64,000 nt of DNA, from NCBI GenBank assembly GCA_946122785.1, contig CAMGYJ010000008.1, positions 53,454,963 through 53,518,962 on the forward strand, in the 5' to 3' direction. The stretch is from Linum tenue. Lineage: Eukaryota; Streptophyta; Magnoliopsida; Malpighiales; Linaceae. The notes beneath the pieces were generated by a model. The model did no database searches. It worked only from the letters and a program-made list of their open reading frames with translations, and was not told the origin of the DNA. Position 1 is the stretch's first letter, and every line of letters begins with the position of its first letter. Shown in pieces: positions 30,923 through 42,150 of the stretch. Made by a program: the position numbers and the translations under genes.

Positions 30923-32299
30923 TGATGACTACATATCATTTTTTTTTTATCAATTTGGCTTTGATTAGTGTTCTCATTGTCCTATTTTACTCAAGGTTCT
31001 GTTATTTTGTCTTATCAATGGGCGCAAGTTTCAAGTAAACCAGAGATCAATTGGCGATTCGGAAGAAGAAACTCGGGCATGACCTTAAGAATAATGGATT
31101 TCTACCTTAATTTATGGACAAATACTCATGTAAGATTGTTCTGAAAAGAAAGAGGATGATACTACGAGCGTCTGGGATCAAACGGCGACTGATTCGGAGT
31201 CCGGACGAGGGAGAAATGAAGCATCAAAGATAGTGGAACAAGAGTTGAGGAAGAAACACGAGCAGACTTCCCTAAAAACACGGTCGTGTTTAGTCTAGAA
31301 CTTGCAAGTGTTTTTTATGTCGAGCCTCTCTTGTGAAGACTGTTGAAGGGATGCAAAACACAGGTGGGACTAAACAAGGGCAAGACTAAACATGATCGTG
31401 TTCCCGATATTGTTTCTGCCCCCTGCTCGGGTATAAGTCTGATTTCTACGATTTTAGAGAAGGAGAGCTGGGTTTTGGTTCCCAAACACCAAAGGGACAA
31501 ACCCTAGAGAGAGAGCGGCTTGGGAGCATTCTTGGAGAAATTTTGGAGGATTTCTTCGCCATTAGAGCTCAGGAATCAAGCTTGGGGATGGAGATTAAAG
31601 ATCTAGATCAGATTTCAACATTGCCTCTATTCTCTATGGAGTAACTTCCCTTCACTTAGGTTTTGAGGAAACCTAGTTCCATGTGCTAGGATCGTTCTTG
31701 TAAGAACATTTGGATACTATTATTATTGGTTTTAATCGATTGAGGCATGAATTGTTGAGTTAATTGAATCCTGATAATATTCTCTTGATTTTTGCTTTAA
31801 CCTATGATAGATAGAATCTGATTAGGTTAAGTGAGTTTCCTTAGTTGATAGTATTGAATTTATTGTGCGAGAGTCAATCAATTCATTGCTTTGTACTGGA
31901 ATCCATTCCAAGTAGTGGAGATCTGCGTGAATCGCCTTAGTAGTTTATCCCGGTGAAGGCTAGTCGCCTGCCGGGTATTCTTTCTAAGAGGGCTTCGTCA
32001 GCTTATGAGATTCCAAGCTATTTTTGGATCTTCCGCAGTCTAATCACCAGTAAAACGAACAAAGGAAACTACAACTTGGACCTAATTGAGGAGCTAGGGG
32101 GAATCATACCTAAGTGAGTTCCCAAGCTGTAATTAGTAGTTTAACATTAGTTTAGTTAGTAGAGTAAACATGACCGTGTTTTTAGTAATAGTAACTCTAG
32201 TGACACGTGGATTCGATATTTATTAATTGTGCCACTATACTGCAATCCCTTTCATTGGTTACACTTGATCATTGTTAGGACTTGTGTCGTAGCGTGTCA
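30923..32299 (+). repeat. 3' LTR of element B
   Basis: TGATGACTACATAT ... AGCGTGTCA, followed by target duplication CGCAT. It has the palindrome aaacacggtcgtgttta near 31275-31292, missing from the 5' LTR, and a replaced segment near 32165-32190. Confidence 0.88.
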
Positions 32300-32304
32300 C
32301 GCAT

Positions 32305-33300
32305 CCATGGATGGGAGCCTACATGCCTCGTCAGGCGTCTGATTGAAACTGATGTTGATCGCCTCCTTTGCGTCAACTGAGGTTGCCCTCAATCGGCGGC
32401 TTGCCTCTAGCTTTTCCCTTAGGTTGATCTCCCCGGTAATGGACTCTAGCGTGAGCTGCACTAGCTCGGGCGCCTTGTCTTGATCAAGGTCATATGGCGG
32501 AGGTGGCAATTCCGCCATCCTCAACTCTGTCCTTGGGACATAAGTCCGGTACGCTTTCTCATCAAGCTTCTTGAAAAAATCGTTAAGAATCCCTCTATCC
32601 ACCAAGCCTTGTAATTGCGTCTTCAACCGGTAACGAACGACGGTATGGTGCCCCATTTCCAGGTGGAAGTCACAATATCAGTCCAGGTTTCGCTCATTGG
32701 GCGGTCCCCTCATTGGTCCAGGCCACCGCACATGGTAGCCCATTTCCTTATCATATTGGAGCACGTTCTGCATCATATCGTTAAATTTCGCGAAGGTGCC
32801 GGCTCCCCGAGATGATGGATGCTCAACGTCTATCCTTCTTGCTGGCGTAGAGTGCGTCGACGTATAAACTGGCCCAGGTGAGGTTGCCGGCCTTTGTGAG
32901 GCCTCGCCTTCATCCCCTCTAGCCCGGCGCCTGTTGGCTCTTCTTGCTGACAAGGTCTCTTCCAACGTAATCACTTTCTGCACCCTATGATCTAGGTCCT
33001 CCGTAGACATCACCTCCCTCTTTGCCAGTGCCCTGAACAGTTCCTCGTTGGTCGTGCACTCATTCAAGCAACACCCCATCACAAGCGGCTAAACATCTTT
33101 CACGGCTATAGCCACTAAGAGCCCTCTTTAATAGAACTCCCTTAAAGCCTCTCACTCCTTTTGCTTGATTTTGAAGAGGGCACTTATGGTCAGAGAGTGG
33201 CGCTTCCTGCTTGCAAACTTCGCCAAAAATATCGCTGCACATTGTTCAAAACCCTCTATGCGTTCCTCCTCAATCTGGTGGTATCAATCAAGCACTATGC
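32305..33300 (-). pseudogene. Tat-type gag remnant
   Basis: The minus strand encodes, in order, FLAKFASRKRHSLTISALFK, IKQKE with a stop, EALREFY with a stop (about 33260-33130), NEELFRALAKREVMSTEDL (33082 onward), and a YCDFHLEMGHHTVVRYRLKT-like segment with LQGLVDRGILNDF near 32680-32590. This matches Tat/Ogre gag: the F...F..RR....L..IKQ..GESLR.F..RF domain, then a YC.FH...GH.T..C..LK..IE.LI..G.L..F module. The expected Cys of the latter is Tyr/Arg here. The last codons run directly into the duplicated CGCAT, beyond which protease follows on the other side of element B. Confidence 0.72.
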
Positions 33301-33319
33301 CTGCGAAAGTCGACGGGAA

Positions 33320-34440
33320 AAGATTTATTGTTTTAAAAATATATTCCGAGTAAAACTTGTAGTCCTTCAAAAGTTATGTTGAAAAATTGCTTGTTCGGGG
33401 TTGCAAACGACGTTTTTTTTTTTGGGATAAAAGTGGGACGGCCGTTTTTGGCTTGTAAGATCTTTAAAAATCATGTGGAATAAATATTTTTAGCTACGAT
33501 TGGATATCCGAGCGGCAAGTTATGTTCATTTGAAGTTTCAACCTAAATTATAGGCCTTGATAAAAAAATTTCAAAACAAACCACCGGGGGTGGAGGGGGA
33601 GCTGCAAGTTAACCGCGGTCACCCCATGCGATTATTACACAATGAAAATCGAAGGGGCTGAAATGAAAATTCGCGGCACCTCCTCTGGACCTTTTGTAAA
33701 CCGCCATAGGGTCCCACGTTTTTGTGAAAGGGTGGTATTTTTGAAAATTTTAGGGAATGGTTGGTATTTTTGATTTTACCAAACTTTAGACGGTCATAAC
33801 TTTGTGCTCCACAATTTGGACTACGACTTTTATCATAGCTATTTTTGTAGAATTTGTTTGGATTTGTGAAAATTAAAGCAAAAGTTATACCCAAAACCCC
33901 TTATATTCAAGAATATTTATTATTTTGAAAATATATTCCGAGTAAAACTTGTAGTCCTTCAAAAGTTAGGTAGAATAAAAATAAATTTGATGATGTTCGA
34001 CTTCCGGAGCACAAAGTTATGGCATTTCAAAGTTTGGAAAATTTGAAAAATTGCTTGTTCGGGATTGCAAACGACGTTTTTTTTTGGGATAAAAGTGGGA
34101 CGGCCGTTTTTGGCTTGTAAGATCTCTAAAAATTATGTGGAATAAAAAAGTTTAGATACGATCGGATACCCGAGCGGCAAGTTATGTTTGTTTGAAGTTT
34201 CAGCCTAAATTATAGGCATTGATAAAAAAATTCAAAACAAACCGCAGGGTGTGTGTGGAGGGGGGATGTAAGTTAACCGGGGCCACTCTACGCGATTATT
34301 ACACAAAATGAAAATCGAAGGGGGTGAAATGAAAATCGCGGCACCCCTTCCTGACCTTTTGTAAACCGCTATAGGGTCCCACATTATTGTGAAAGGGTGG
34401 TATTTTTGAAAATTTTAGAGAATGTTTGGTATTTTTGGTT
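33320..34440. repeat. Direct repeat, two units of about 0.5-0.6 kb
   Basis: Unit 1 (from about 33340) and unit 2 (from about 33930) share atattccgagtaaaacttgt, gtgggacggccgtttttggc, tacgatNggataNccgagcg, gcaagttatgtt, cgcgattattacacaa and gggtggtatttttgaaaatt in the same order. Unit 2 carries about 70 bp absent from unit 1 (offset rises from 593 to 662). No coding potential was seen. It adjoins the N-terminal side of the Tat gag, so it may be leader or LTR sequence of that element; that is an inference. Confidence 0.85.
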
Positions 34441-34587
34441 GTATTTGTGTAAAAATTTCATGATAATTTAATTGGACTTTTTTTACTACATGCAACTTAC
34501 CTAACCATAGATCAAAAGCATATAAGGAAATAATCAATCACAATTTATATATATATATACAAGGAAGATGTAGACCCATCCTCTTAA

Positions 34588-35015
34588 CAGCCTGTTTGGA
34601 TTGACAAAAAAGTAGGGAATTGGAATTCCATTTCCAATTCCATTTCCATATATTATGTTTGGAATAATAAAAAGGTTGAGAATTGAATTCCAATGGGTCT
34701 AAAATATGGGAATTACAATTCCTATCAAAAGTGATAGGAATTGAGAGAATGAAGATGGAATTAGTGGGACCCATTAATACTTTTTATTATTTTGTTGACC
34801 CACTTTTATTTTACTCTCTTTCTCTCTCATTCATATTTCATTTCCCAAAATAAAACAAACATATTACATTATTCATTATGGTTAAAAGTGCAATTCATTT
34901 CCATAGTTGTAGGAATTATACCAAACACTAGAATTGGAAATGAAATTCTATAAAAATAAAAAATTGAATTCCATTTCCATTTCCATTTCTTCCGGAATTG
35001 TATCCAAACAGGCTG
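34588..35015. mobile_element. Tourist-like MITE (PIF/Harbinger type), 428 bp
   Basis: Terminal inverted repeats CAGCCTGTTTGGAT (34588) and ATCCAAACAGGCTG (to 35015) are perfect. They are flanked by the 3-bp duplication TAA (34585-34587 and 35016-35018), as is usual for PIF/Harbinger MITEs. Inside are self-complementary ggaattggaattccatttcc tracts at both ends. It carries no gene. It ends 226 bp before the TATA box of the NHL gene and contains a W-box-like TTGACC at 34795-34800. Confidence 0.88.
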
Positions 35016-35240
35016 TAAGAGTCCAGCCATTGAAAAAGTCCATCCTTGAAATTATCATTACCAAAGAACCATCCCTCTAAAGTCTCTACAGAGACCACGT
35101 CTCGAAAGCAACCGCGTGGAGATTGGAAAACCAACAACGCGCCTTAAAAACACGACATAGCCCAATAGAGCCAACCTTTCCACACTGCAGTTTCACCGAA
35201 ACCCACTTCCTTGCAACTTCTCCCCCTTCAATCCCCATAT

Positions 35241-35250
35241 CTATATATAC
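35241..35250 (+). promoter_or_regulatory. TATA box of the NHL gene
   Basis: ctatatatac lies 74-83 bp upstream of the chosen ATG, preceded by pyrimidine-rich DNA and followed by an A/C-rich leader. It is the best TATA element in the 300 bp between the MITE and the start codon. Confidence 0.6.
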
Positions 35251-35323
35251 TCTTCATACAAACAACCAAAGACCCACTTCATCGATCATCATATCATTAC
35301 ATCCAAATCATACATCACCAAAC

Positions 35324-36022
35324 ATGGCAGACACGAAGCAAGCATCGGCACCGCTCAACGGAGCCTACTACGGCCCATCCATCCCTCCCCAACAGTCTTA
35401 CCACTCCCACGGCCGCCGCTCCGGCTGCGGCTGCTGCGGCTGCCTCTTCTCCTGCCTCCTCAAGATCATCGTCACCATCGTCGTCATCCTCGGTGTGGCC
35501 GCCCTCGTCTTCTGGCTCGTCGTCCGCCCCAACAAGATCAAGGTCCACCTCACCGACGCCAACCTCACCCAGTTCAACCACACCCCCAACTCCGACAACA
35601 ACTTGCTGCGCTACAACCTCGCGCTGAACGTCACCGTTCGCAACCCCAACAAGCGCATAGGCATCTACTACGACTCCATCGAGGCTCGGGCCTTCTACCG
35701 CGGCCAGCGCTTCGCCTCCGCACCTCTGGGCCCCTTCTACCAGGGCCACAAGAACACGAGCGTGCTGAGCGCGTCCATGCAGGGGCAGAACGTCATCGTT
35801 TTGAGGGGCGGCGACCTGGCCGACTTCAACCGGGAGAGCGCTGAGGGGGTCTATACTGTTGATGTCAGGTTCTATCTGAGGATTCGGTTCAAGTTTGGCA
35901 AGATTAAGACCGGAAGGATCAAGCCCAGGATTGAGTGCGAGATGAGGCTTCGCCCCAATGGCGGCGGCTTGGTCCCTGATCGTGATAATGAATGCGAGTT
36001 TGAGCGGATCTGGTTCAGGTGA
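35324..36022 (+). CDS. NHL10: NDR1/HIN1-like (NHL) LEA-2 domain membrane protein
   Basis: An intronless 232-residue protein. The order of parts is typical of the NHL family: a short cytosolic N-terminus with NGAYYGPSIPP (12-22), a Cys-rich stretch (35-44), a transmembrane segment (about 45-67, ILGVAALVFWLVV), then an extracellular LEA-2 domain (about 75-205) with the family motif NPNKRIGIYYD (107-117) and PFYQGHKNT (137-145). NHL proteins sit at the plasma membrane and take part in defence and stress signalling; the closest subgroup by these motifs is NHL10/YLS9, and orthology is inferred. The ATG at 35324 is preferred over 35123, because the longer frame begins upstream of the TATA box and adds 67 unrelated residues. 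GC-rich codon use contrasts with the AT-rich flanks. Open frames on the other strand here are shadows. Confidence 0.93.
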   Translation: MADTKQASAPLNGAYYGPSIPPQQSYHSHGRRSGCGCCGCLFSCLLKIIVTIVVILGVAALVFWLVVRPNKIKVHLTDANLTQFNHTPNSDNNLLRYNLALNVTVRNPNKRIGIYYDSIEARAFYRGQRFASAPLGPFYQGHKNTSVLSASMQGQNVIVLRGGDLADFNRESAEGVYTVDVRFYLRIRFKFGKIKTGRIKPRIECEMRLRPNGGGLVPDRDNECEFERIWFR

Positions 36023-36259
36023 TTATATTCACATATATATATATACATAGATGAGATTTATGGCAGCCTCTTTCTGTTTTGAATATCTTTTCTTTCATTT
36101 TTTCCGCGGATGTGGAGGGATATACTATACACATACAGATATTTTATGTTCATGTTCATGTGATCGATTCACCATTTACTTCATTGTGGTTAACTTTTCT
36201 CTAAGTTAATTTTGCTCCCAGCTGCCTCTGTATCTATGGGTGCCGTATGTTTGTTTATA

Positions 36260-36269
36260 AATAAATAAA
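36260..36269 (+). terminator. Polyadenylation signals of the NHL gene
   Basis: Overlapping AATAAA motifs at 36260-36265 and 36264-36269, about 240 bp after the stop codon, follow a T-rich 3' region. Confidence 0.5.
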
Positions 36270-37735
36270 ATGAATTTGTGAGTTTTGATTTTTATTGTCG
36301 TTTTCAATTGTCCGGTTGATATACGATGTTGAATTTTGAATAAACAAAATTTAGATGACGGGGTTGTATTGCCATCTGACTATTCAAACACTAGTCGCCG
36401 TAACTGTTTTGACTTCTGATTACTAATTCAACAAAAGAGGTGAGGACTGTGTCGGCTTTTGATTGATGGTTGAGTAGTTGTTATTAAGTCATTGGATAAA
36501 TAAAAAAATGTAATCGGAGATTCGGTGGAGTATCCCAATCGATTACATTGTCATCCTCCAACCGATGACAAACTAATTCTCTTAACTTATACTATAGGTT
36601 AGTTGGGTCCAGATAGTATAACAACACCAGAGGTGTTGTTAGGTGACATTAAGGATAATAAGGTCAAATAAAAATAAATTAACAAAATAAAATAAAATTT
36701 AATAATCTCCCATCTGAAAACTCTCCTCTCGCTCCCGGTCTCACCTCATCGTTTCAAGATGGTCTCCGTCGTCGTCCACCGCAGACCTAGATTCTATGGT
36801 TTGATCGACATTTATCGAGGCCGCCAATGCTATGTCGTCTCATATCACGCAACCCTCCTGCTCCATCTTCTCTAAACCGCTAATAGAGATTTTGAAGATG
36901 GAACGAGATCTGAACTCTCATATCTGAGTTGCAATGTGTTTGGCGGCGACAATGGATGCAACGACGGAGAAGAAGGTTTATCAGTTGAGGAAGCAGTTGT
37001 CGAGGCTTTGTAAGCTAGTGAAGGGAGGATGATCCAAAGCTAAAGTCGCATTGTTGAGTGTGAATGCAAATGTAGGTGTTGGACCCGCAGCCAGTAAATT
37101 TCAAGACTTTGATCGAGAATACAATTCCATCATACTTCGGCCGGGAGATTCATGCCAAAATTAGATTGGTAAAGGAAAGTCATCTTTTGTCAAGAAGAAT
37201 CTGGTTGTGAAGTACGCGATGTCAGAGTAGTCAACAAAAAGCAAAATACCACATTGGTGGGGAAGGAAAGCGTAAGTGGTTTATATCATAACTACCTACT
37301 TTATTTTATTGAATAAAGTAATAAGTTGGTTTTGGAAAAAGTGTGCAATTTAATTTGACATATAAAATGACACTACGCGTTTGGATTTGATATTTTGGCT
37401 AATTAATTTCAAAATTATTTTATGATTAATTAATTTTGGAGAATTAAATGATTTTTGTGAAACGCGCAATCCTTCGGAAGGAAATTGCCGTTTTCACAAT
37501 AAAAGACTTCTGTAGTCAGACTTCTTCTCCCACATTCATTTTCTTCTTCCCGTTTTCCTTTTCAAGACACAAACCCAGAAGTCAGAAAGATTGTTGCTTT
37601 CGAACTTCAATTGGAGAGACTCCTGGGGGTGATTTCCTCAATCCTACCAGCAATTAGTAGTGGGGGCAAATAACACTCTACGGAGAGTGATCTATCACGC
37701 AGTCAACCAGAAGAAGAAGAAGAAGCCGACCCCCT
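36270..37735. other. Intergenic DNA, no recognised gene
   Basis: Mostly AT-rich. A short, more GC-balanced patch at 36720-37030 has codon-like runs on the + strand (ATGGTCTCCGTCGTCGTCC at 36760) but no frame above about 40 codons and no domain I recognise. It could be a scrap of an exon. Nothing else was identified. Confidence 0.5.
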
Positions 37736-37978
37736 ATGTCTACTAATAATGGCTTCAATTGTGTGCAATTGGGACATATTTTTTGCTTTTGTCCTAATCC
37801 AAAGGGGCACCAGAACGAAGGGGCTGCAAGTGCAAATGTGATTAAGAAAGTTGAGCTTAGTGAGATTGTTGCAATGATTTCTTATTTACATGTGGGTATT
37901 GATGCAATCGGAAACTCTCAAAGACTCGCAGACGCTCTTCTATGGAAAAACAAACAAACTTGCAAGCACAAAGCTTGA
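37736..37978 (+). pseudogene. Copia-type gag zinc knuckle remnant
   Basis: The frame reads NNGFNCVQLGHIFCFCPNPK ... GAASANVIKKVELSEIVAMI, SYLHVG. This fits the C-x2-C-x3-GH-x4-C nucleic-acid-binding knuckle of Copia gag with the first Cys changed to Gly, followed by the S/N-rich link and the (F/V)AMIS-like stretch that leads to Copia protease. No protease follows; the sequence diverges after about 80 codons. The ATG at 37736 is probably not an original start. Confidence 0.5.
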
Positions 37979-38230
37979 AAGATACTCTGGAATCCACTGA
38001 GAATAATACCCTTAGGATTTATTGATCAAAATCAAAAGTCACCCTCTTCCTACGCAACATCAAGCCTTAAATATCCAATGTTCAACTATATATCCTTAAC
38101 CGATTATCTATACAAAAGTATCAATATGCTTTTCATGTCTATATAACACATTTTAAAACAAATGTTGTCAGTCCCAAATTCATTACAAGACTACCAGTAT
38201 CAACCACCAGCCCACATAACAACCTGGAAT
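37979..38230. other. Intergenic, nothing recognised
   Basis: AT-rich DNA between the Copia scrap and the tandem repeat. No frames or repeats of note. Confidence 0.5.
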
Positions 38231-38244
38231 CTATTAGAACAACA

Positions 38245-38505
38245 ACCACTACACAAAATATCAATACTACCACTACAACTGGTACTAGTGGGACTATTCT
38301 AATAAACTACTACTAATAAACTACGACTAGAACTAGTACCAGTGGCTGAACTACCACTAAAACCGCTACAAAAATATTAGTGCTACCACTAATAAACTAT
38401 CACCACAACTTGTTCTAGTGGTACCATTCTAACAAACTACCACTATTGAACTACCAGTAGAATTGGTCCAGTGGCAGAACTACCACTAGAACTCTGGGTT
38501 GCATC
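38245..38505. repeat. Tandem repeat, about 130-bp unit x2, built of smaller ctaccacta words
   Basis: Segments actattctaataaactac (38293) and accattctaacaaactac (38423), and ccagtggctgaactacc (38339) and ccagtggcagaactacc (38468), recur at an offset of 129-130 bp. Within each unit the word actaccactagaactggtN is repeated loosely. Confidence 0.75.
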
Positions 38506-39877
38506 TTTTGCTTTTAACGATGCAGTCAGAAAATAAATGCTTATAATCTACGTACCCTCACCTGCAATGGTTTTCACAACCGCAAAAAGGGACGGTGGCG
38601 GAAGGATGTTCGGCTATGTTCTGAAACACAAAATAACTTGCATATTTAAGACTTCGATCAAAGCACGACAACAAAAAAAAGTTGAAGAAGGGGAATGAGT
38701 AGAGAGCAATGGCAGAAACGATGACTCCGGGAGGGAAGACAAATGGTTGTCAAGAAGAATGAATGGTCATGTCGAGGGTCGACAGACAAGAAGAAGGGAA
38801 TGCAGAATTTTACTTGAATTGGCCCTCCACCAAACCATCGGATTTTCGAACTAAGCACTGTAGCGGAGGAGATGATGGACGGAACAAAAGAAACGCCGAC
38901 AATACTGATTAGAGACGGTGGAAGGAAAAGGTTTTATCATGGGCCACAACTCAGTGGGCCTCGCCGTCCCAGCCGAGCCAGCCCAATGTGCACTTTATCT
39001 GTAATTAGGGAATTTCAGCATAGTAGGATTTAGATTCTGTTTGTTGAGTCAATTTTGGAGTCTTTGTTAAAGTGGTATTCAAGGTTGTTAGGAATTAATC
39101 ACTTCCACCATAAGTGGAACGTGCAGATGGGAGTAGAAGGTAGTAGTTGCTGTTTCGTAGGGAATTAGTTATTGTGCACAGGTTTATATGCTTTAGATGG
39201 AAATGAAAGAAGGGAAGCAATATTTCAGAAATAGAACCTCTGGTTATTCTCGCCAAGAAAGGAGAAACCTGGTCTAATCCCCCCAAGAAAAGGGAGCTAT
39301 CCAATCCAACACGTATCATTTTGGGAGACAATGGAGGGAAATGGTTTTGGGTGAGCAGAATTTTCGGGGACACGAACAGCAGTTTCCGGGGGAAGGTGCT
39401 GATTTATCTCCACAACCAAGTATTTTCATTTTCAAAACCAGGTTCACGATAGGGCACAAGCACGTGAGATAATCCAGCGTGACTCTTTCTTTTTTGCCCC
39501 TGCCCACTATAGACCGTAGGATGGAGAGGAAGGGGGACGGACGGCTGGAAAGGGGTAAGAAAATCTCATAACCTCCTTAAGGGTTGTGACGCTATCCAAC
39601 CCGTTGTGATTACACAAGTAGACAGTTAATAATTTTCTTATCCATTAACCATTAAACAAAATAAACTAATTAAAAACTTAAGTACTAAGAAATTTTCGAT
39701 TATCAGTTAATCACTAACTATCCTTAACAGTTCTGGTTGAAAGCAATATCCAACTAATGAATCACTAACCAACCTTAGCAGTTCTGGTTGAAAGCAATAT
39801 CCAACTAATGATCCTAATGCTTTGCTAGCTAGCTAGCTTGCTCTTTTATGAGCGTTATCATCCCGTCGTGCACGTTA
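38506..39877. other. Intergenic DNA with a short duplication
   Basis: No gene recognised. A roughly 57-bp segment (cagttctggttgaaagcaat ... atccaactaatga) is repeated in tandem at about 39726-39815. A minus-strand frame at 38858-38658 begins like a short exon, but no domain was recognised. Confidence 0.5.
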
Positions 39878-40019
39878 TCTATAAAATACCATAAGGCAAT
39901 GTCAAAAAACAGCATTTGCCACGTCAGCCGCTGCTGAAACGGTCGTACAGTTCGAATGGCCTTTATGGACATTTCCCATCCATCTCTTTCTCGCTCGCTG
40001 TCTTCCCATATTCTGCGAT

Positions 40020-40390
40020 TTCTTTTTCTTTTTTTCTGGAGAAACCAGAAAAAGCGATTTCTCTCTCACCTCTATGAATACTCTCTCGCCGCCTCTGTTC
40101 AGCTCACAACCACTCCGACGTTCCTCTTTGACACACCGAATCTGAATTAAAAATTCTCCACAGTAGGCCTCTATGTTCTTCCTCAATCTTCGTTGTGTTT
40201 GCTTTCAAATTTGGTGTGGCTTGCAATCCCCCAGAAAAAATCCCAACTCCTCTTTGTCTCGCCGTCTTCCTTTAGCCGCCTCTACTAACAACAGGTCAGA
40301 ATTCCTTTTGCTACACTGCATCTGAAATTGAAATCTCCCACAGTAGGCCTCTCAGTTCTTCCTCGATCGTAGTTGTGTTTGTAGCCATCT
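40020..40390. repeat. Tandem duplication of about 180 bp near the Helitron 5' end
   Basis: The segment containing ctccacagtaggcctct-Nt-gttcttcctcNatc (40156) recurs at 40336 (ctcccacagtaggcctctca). The downstream text ttgcctcgccg / tttgtctcgccg is also duplicated. Pyrimidine-rich; no frame. Confidence 0.65.
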
Positions 40391-41288
40391 GCTCTGTCTT
40401 GCCCACAGAAAATGTCTTGGCTCCTCTTTGCCTCGCCGTTTGTGCAATGTGCCCTCTTCTTTTGCGTTTTCAATGGAAAATCTATCCAGTAGCTAATTAA
40501 TTGGTTCCAATCATTCATTGAGAAATCAAAATCATATTCGGTCAATACAATCTAGAAGTTGGGTGAGATATCTGGGAGAAGAAAAAACTGGAATTGTTGG
40601 GAAGAGGAAGAACCCAGAATGTTGAAAGAGGGAGGAGATTGAAGAAGAAGAAGTCTCTGGAGAAGGAAGAAAGAAAGAAAGAAAATCTTTATTTAGATTT
40701 TTTCTTGGTTATATCGTGATAGGAAAGAAGTCTTTGGGTTTGTGACGTGTTGTAAGTGGTGGAGTGAGAAACAAAAGGATTGGAGAAGTAATAGGAAAGT
40801 TAGAATAGTGTGAACTTGAGAGAGTGGCTATGGTGTGGTGTGGTTTATTGTAGTGAATGTGAGCTTAAGTTGTTAATTTACAAGTTGATTTGCAAAGTTT
40901 GTTAGAATTATATTTTCAGTCATCACACTTTGTAAGTACTATTTCAAAGCATACCTCATCTAGTAAAACTCTACATCATTTGTGCTTAGCCTTCCGACGA
41001 TTTCATATTGCATCAATTCCCTTCATAAAATTAGTCCTACTGTTGCATGTTATATGGGATTAAGAGACAATTTCTCGGTGGGGTTTCTCTGATTGCAACA
41101 ATGTTATCGAAGTGTCTCCACGATGACACTTTCTGGCCCTATAGATCCTCCATTCAATTCTAACTCTGCTACTACTCAATTTAAAATACTCATTTTGTTC
41201 TTAGTTTGTTGTTGTCCTGTGATTGGACGTCATATACGTAAGGAAATTATAGCTTATTTGATTTGTGTTCCCTTCTGTCTTTTGTTAG

Positions 41289-42150
41289 GGAAAGGAAGGG
41301 AAATCAATCTATGTCTCACTTGAAGGTCCGATAGTAGCTGAAGTTGACATGGAGAAGGTGTGTTTTGAGGGTGGTAAGTGAAATTGAATATTGTTTGTAT
41401 TGATTTGAAGTTAAACATTTTCTTAGTTGTCTACTTCTTATTGATAGTTATTGACAAGTTGAAGCCCGCCTCACTTGCGTGGATTGCTATATTGCGAATT
41501 TAGCTAGGATGAGGAGAAAGTTCCCATTGGTGGTACGATGGATGTATCAAGTACGTTTTGTTTTAGTCCCCGGTATGTTACTCTTTTCCATTTACTTATC
41601 TTTAGTTGTTTGAAGTTTGCTTACATGAGTTGTACATCATCAGTGATTCATCAAACCGCTTTGTGGAGAACTTCTATAATATTTTTCTACAGATACTTAC
41701 GATTTTGCTTGAATTCTACAACTGGGATTTTGTTATGAATATGTTCTAATTTACCTAATAACAATTTTTTTGTGTTAAATTAAAAAAAAGTGTTTACTGT
41801 TGAAGGGAAAGTGATTCAAGTATGTCCTAATTGGTGCTACATGGGGTGTGTTGTATGCCCTCACAAGTTGGAATGAGATCTGGAAGAGTACTTTTGTGGA
41901 TACTGTAAGATGACTTCTTCTATGGCTAAAGCCAAGTAAGCTTATAAGTTGATTCTTGCTTTGTACATTTTGTAATCTGCACAGTTTGTTCTTTCATTTT
42001 TATAGAAAAGCAGGATTTGGTTGCATGTTATGGATGATGCATACAGATTTATGACATTGTTGAATTTTGTTTCATTTTCACAATAGGTTTAGAGTCAAAC
42101 TCCAATTGAAGGATGATACTGAAGAAGCTTATTTTCCATTTAGAGCTTGA
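41289..42150 (+). pseudogene. RPA1-like (replication protein A large subunit) pseudogene fragment
   Basis: Exon-like pieces separated by AT-rich, intron-like DNA. After an AG at 41287-41288 comes EGKSIYVSLEGPIVAEVDME, then a GTAAG donor. At 41803-41938 comes EGKVIQVCPNWCYMGCVVCP, HKLE, stop, DLEEYFCGYC. At 42087-42150, after a CAATAG acceptor, comes FRVKLQLKDDTEEAYFPF. The C-V-V-C and C-G-Y-C pairs fit the zinc ribbon of the RPA1 C-terminal OB fold (Rep_fac-A_C), and FRVKLQLKDDT.EAYF fits the strands after it. RPA binds single-stranded DNA. Stops show it is dead. RPA1-like genes are often carried by plant Helitrons, consistent with the surrounding ends. Confidence 0.65.

Larger units (their letters stand above)
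26693..32299 (+). mobile_element. Complete non-autonomous Athila-type element B
   Basis: It is 5607 bp, with LTRs 26693-28066 and 30923-32299 and a perfect target duplication CGCAT (26688-26692 and 32300-32304). Layout and sequence follow element A: tRNA-Asp-like primer site, gag-like frame, hairpin block, CATTGAGG block and untranslated tail. It differs by a 454-bp tandem duplication of leader plus gag start, a 199-bp MITE inside the second copy, many frame breaks, and LTRs that differ by a roughly 90-bp indel and many substitutions. It therefore looks older than A. Confidence 0.92.
20505..33300 (-). mobile_element. Decayed Tat/Ogre-type Gypsy element, minus strand, split by elements A and B
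   Basis: Three coding fragments in minus order form one interrupted gag-pol: gag (33300-32305), protease (26692-26296) and the segment leading into reverse transcriptase (20808-20505). Element B sits exactly between gag and protease with a 5-bp duplication CGCAT, and element A sits between protease and RT with CATAG. In both places the translation continues in the same frame once one copy of the duplicated bases is used. The RT core, RNase H and integrase are absent to the left of 20505. LTRs of this element were not identified. Confidence 0.75.

Noticed and set aside
35211..35749. Open frames on both strands overlapping the NHL gene (138 and 144 codons)
   Set aside because: Low-complexity shadows of the GC-rich NHL coding sequence in other frames.
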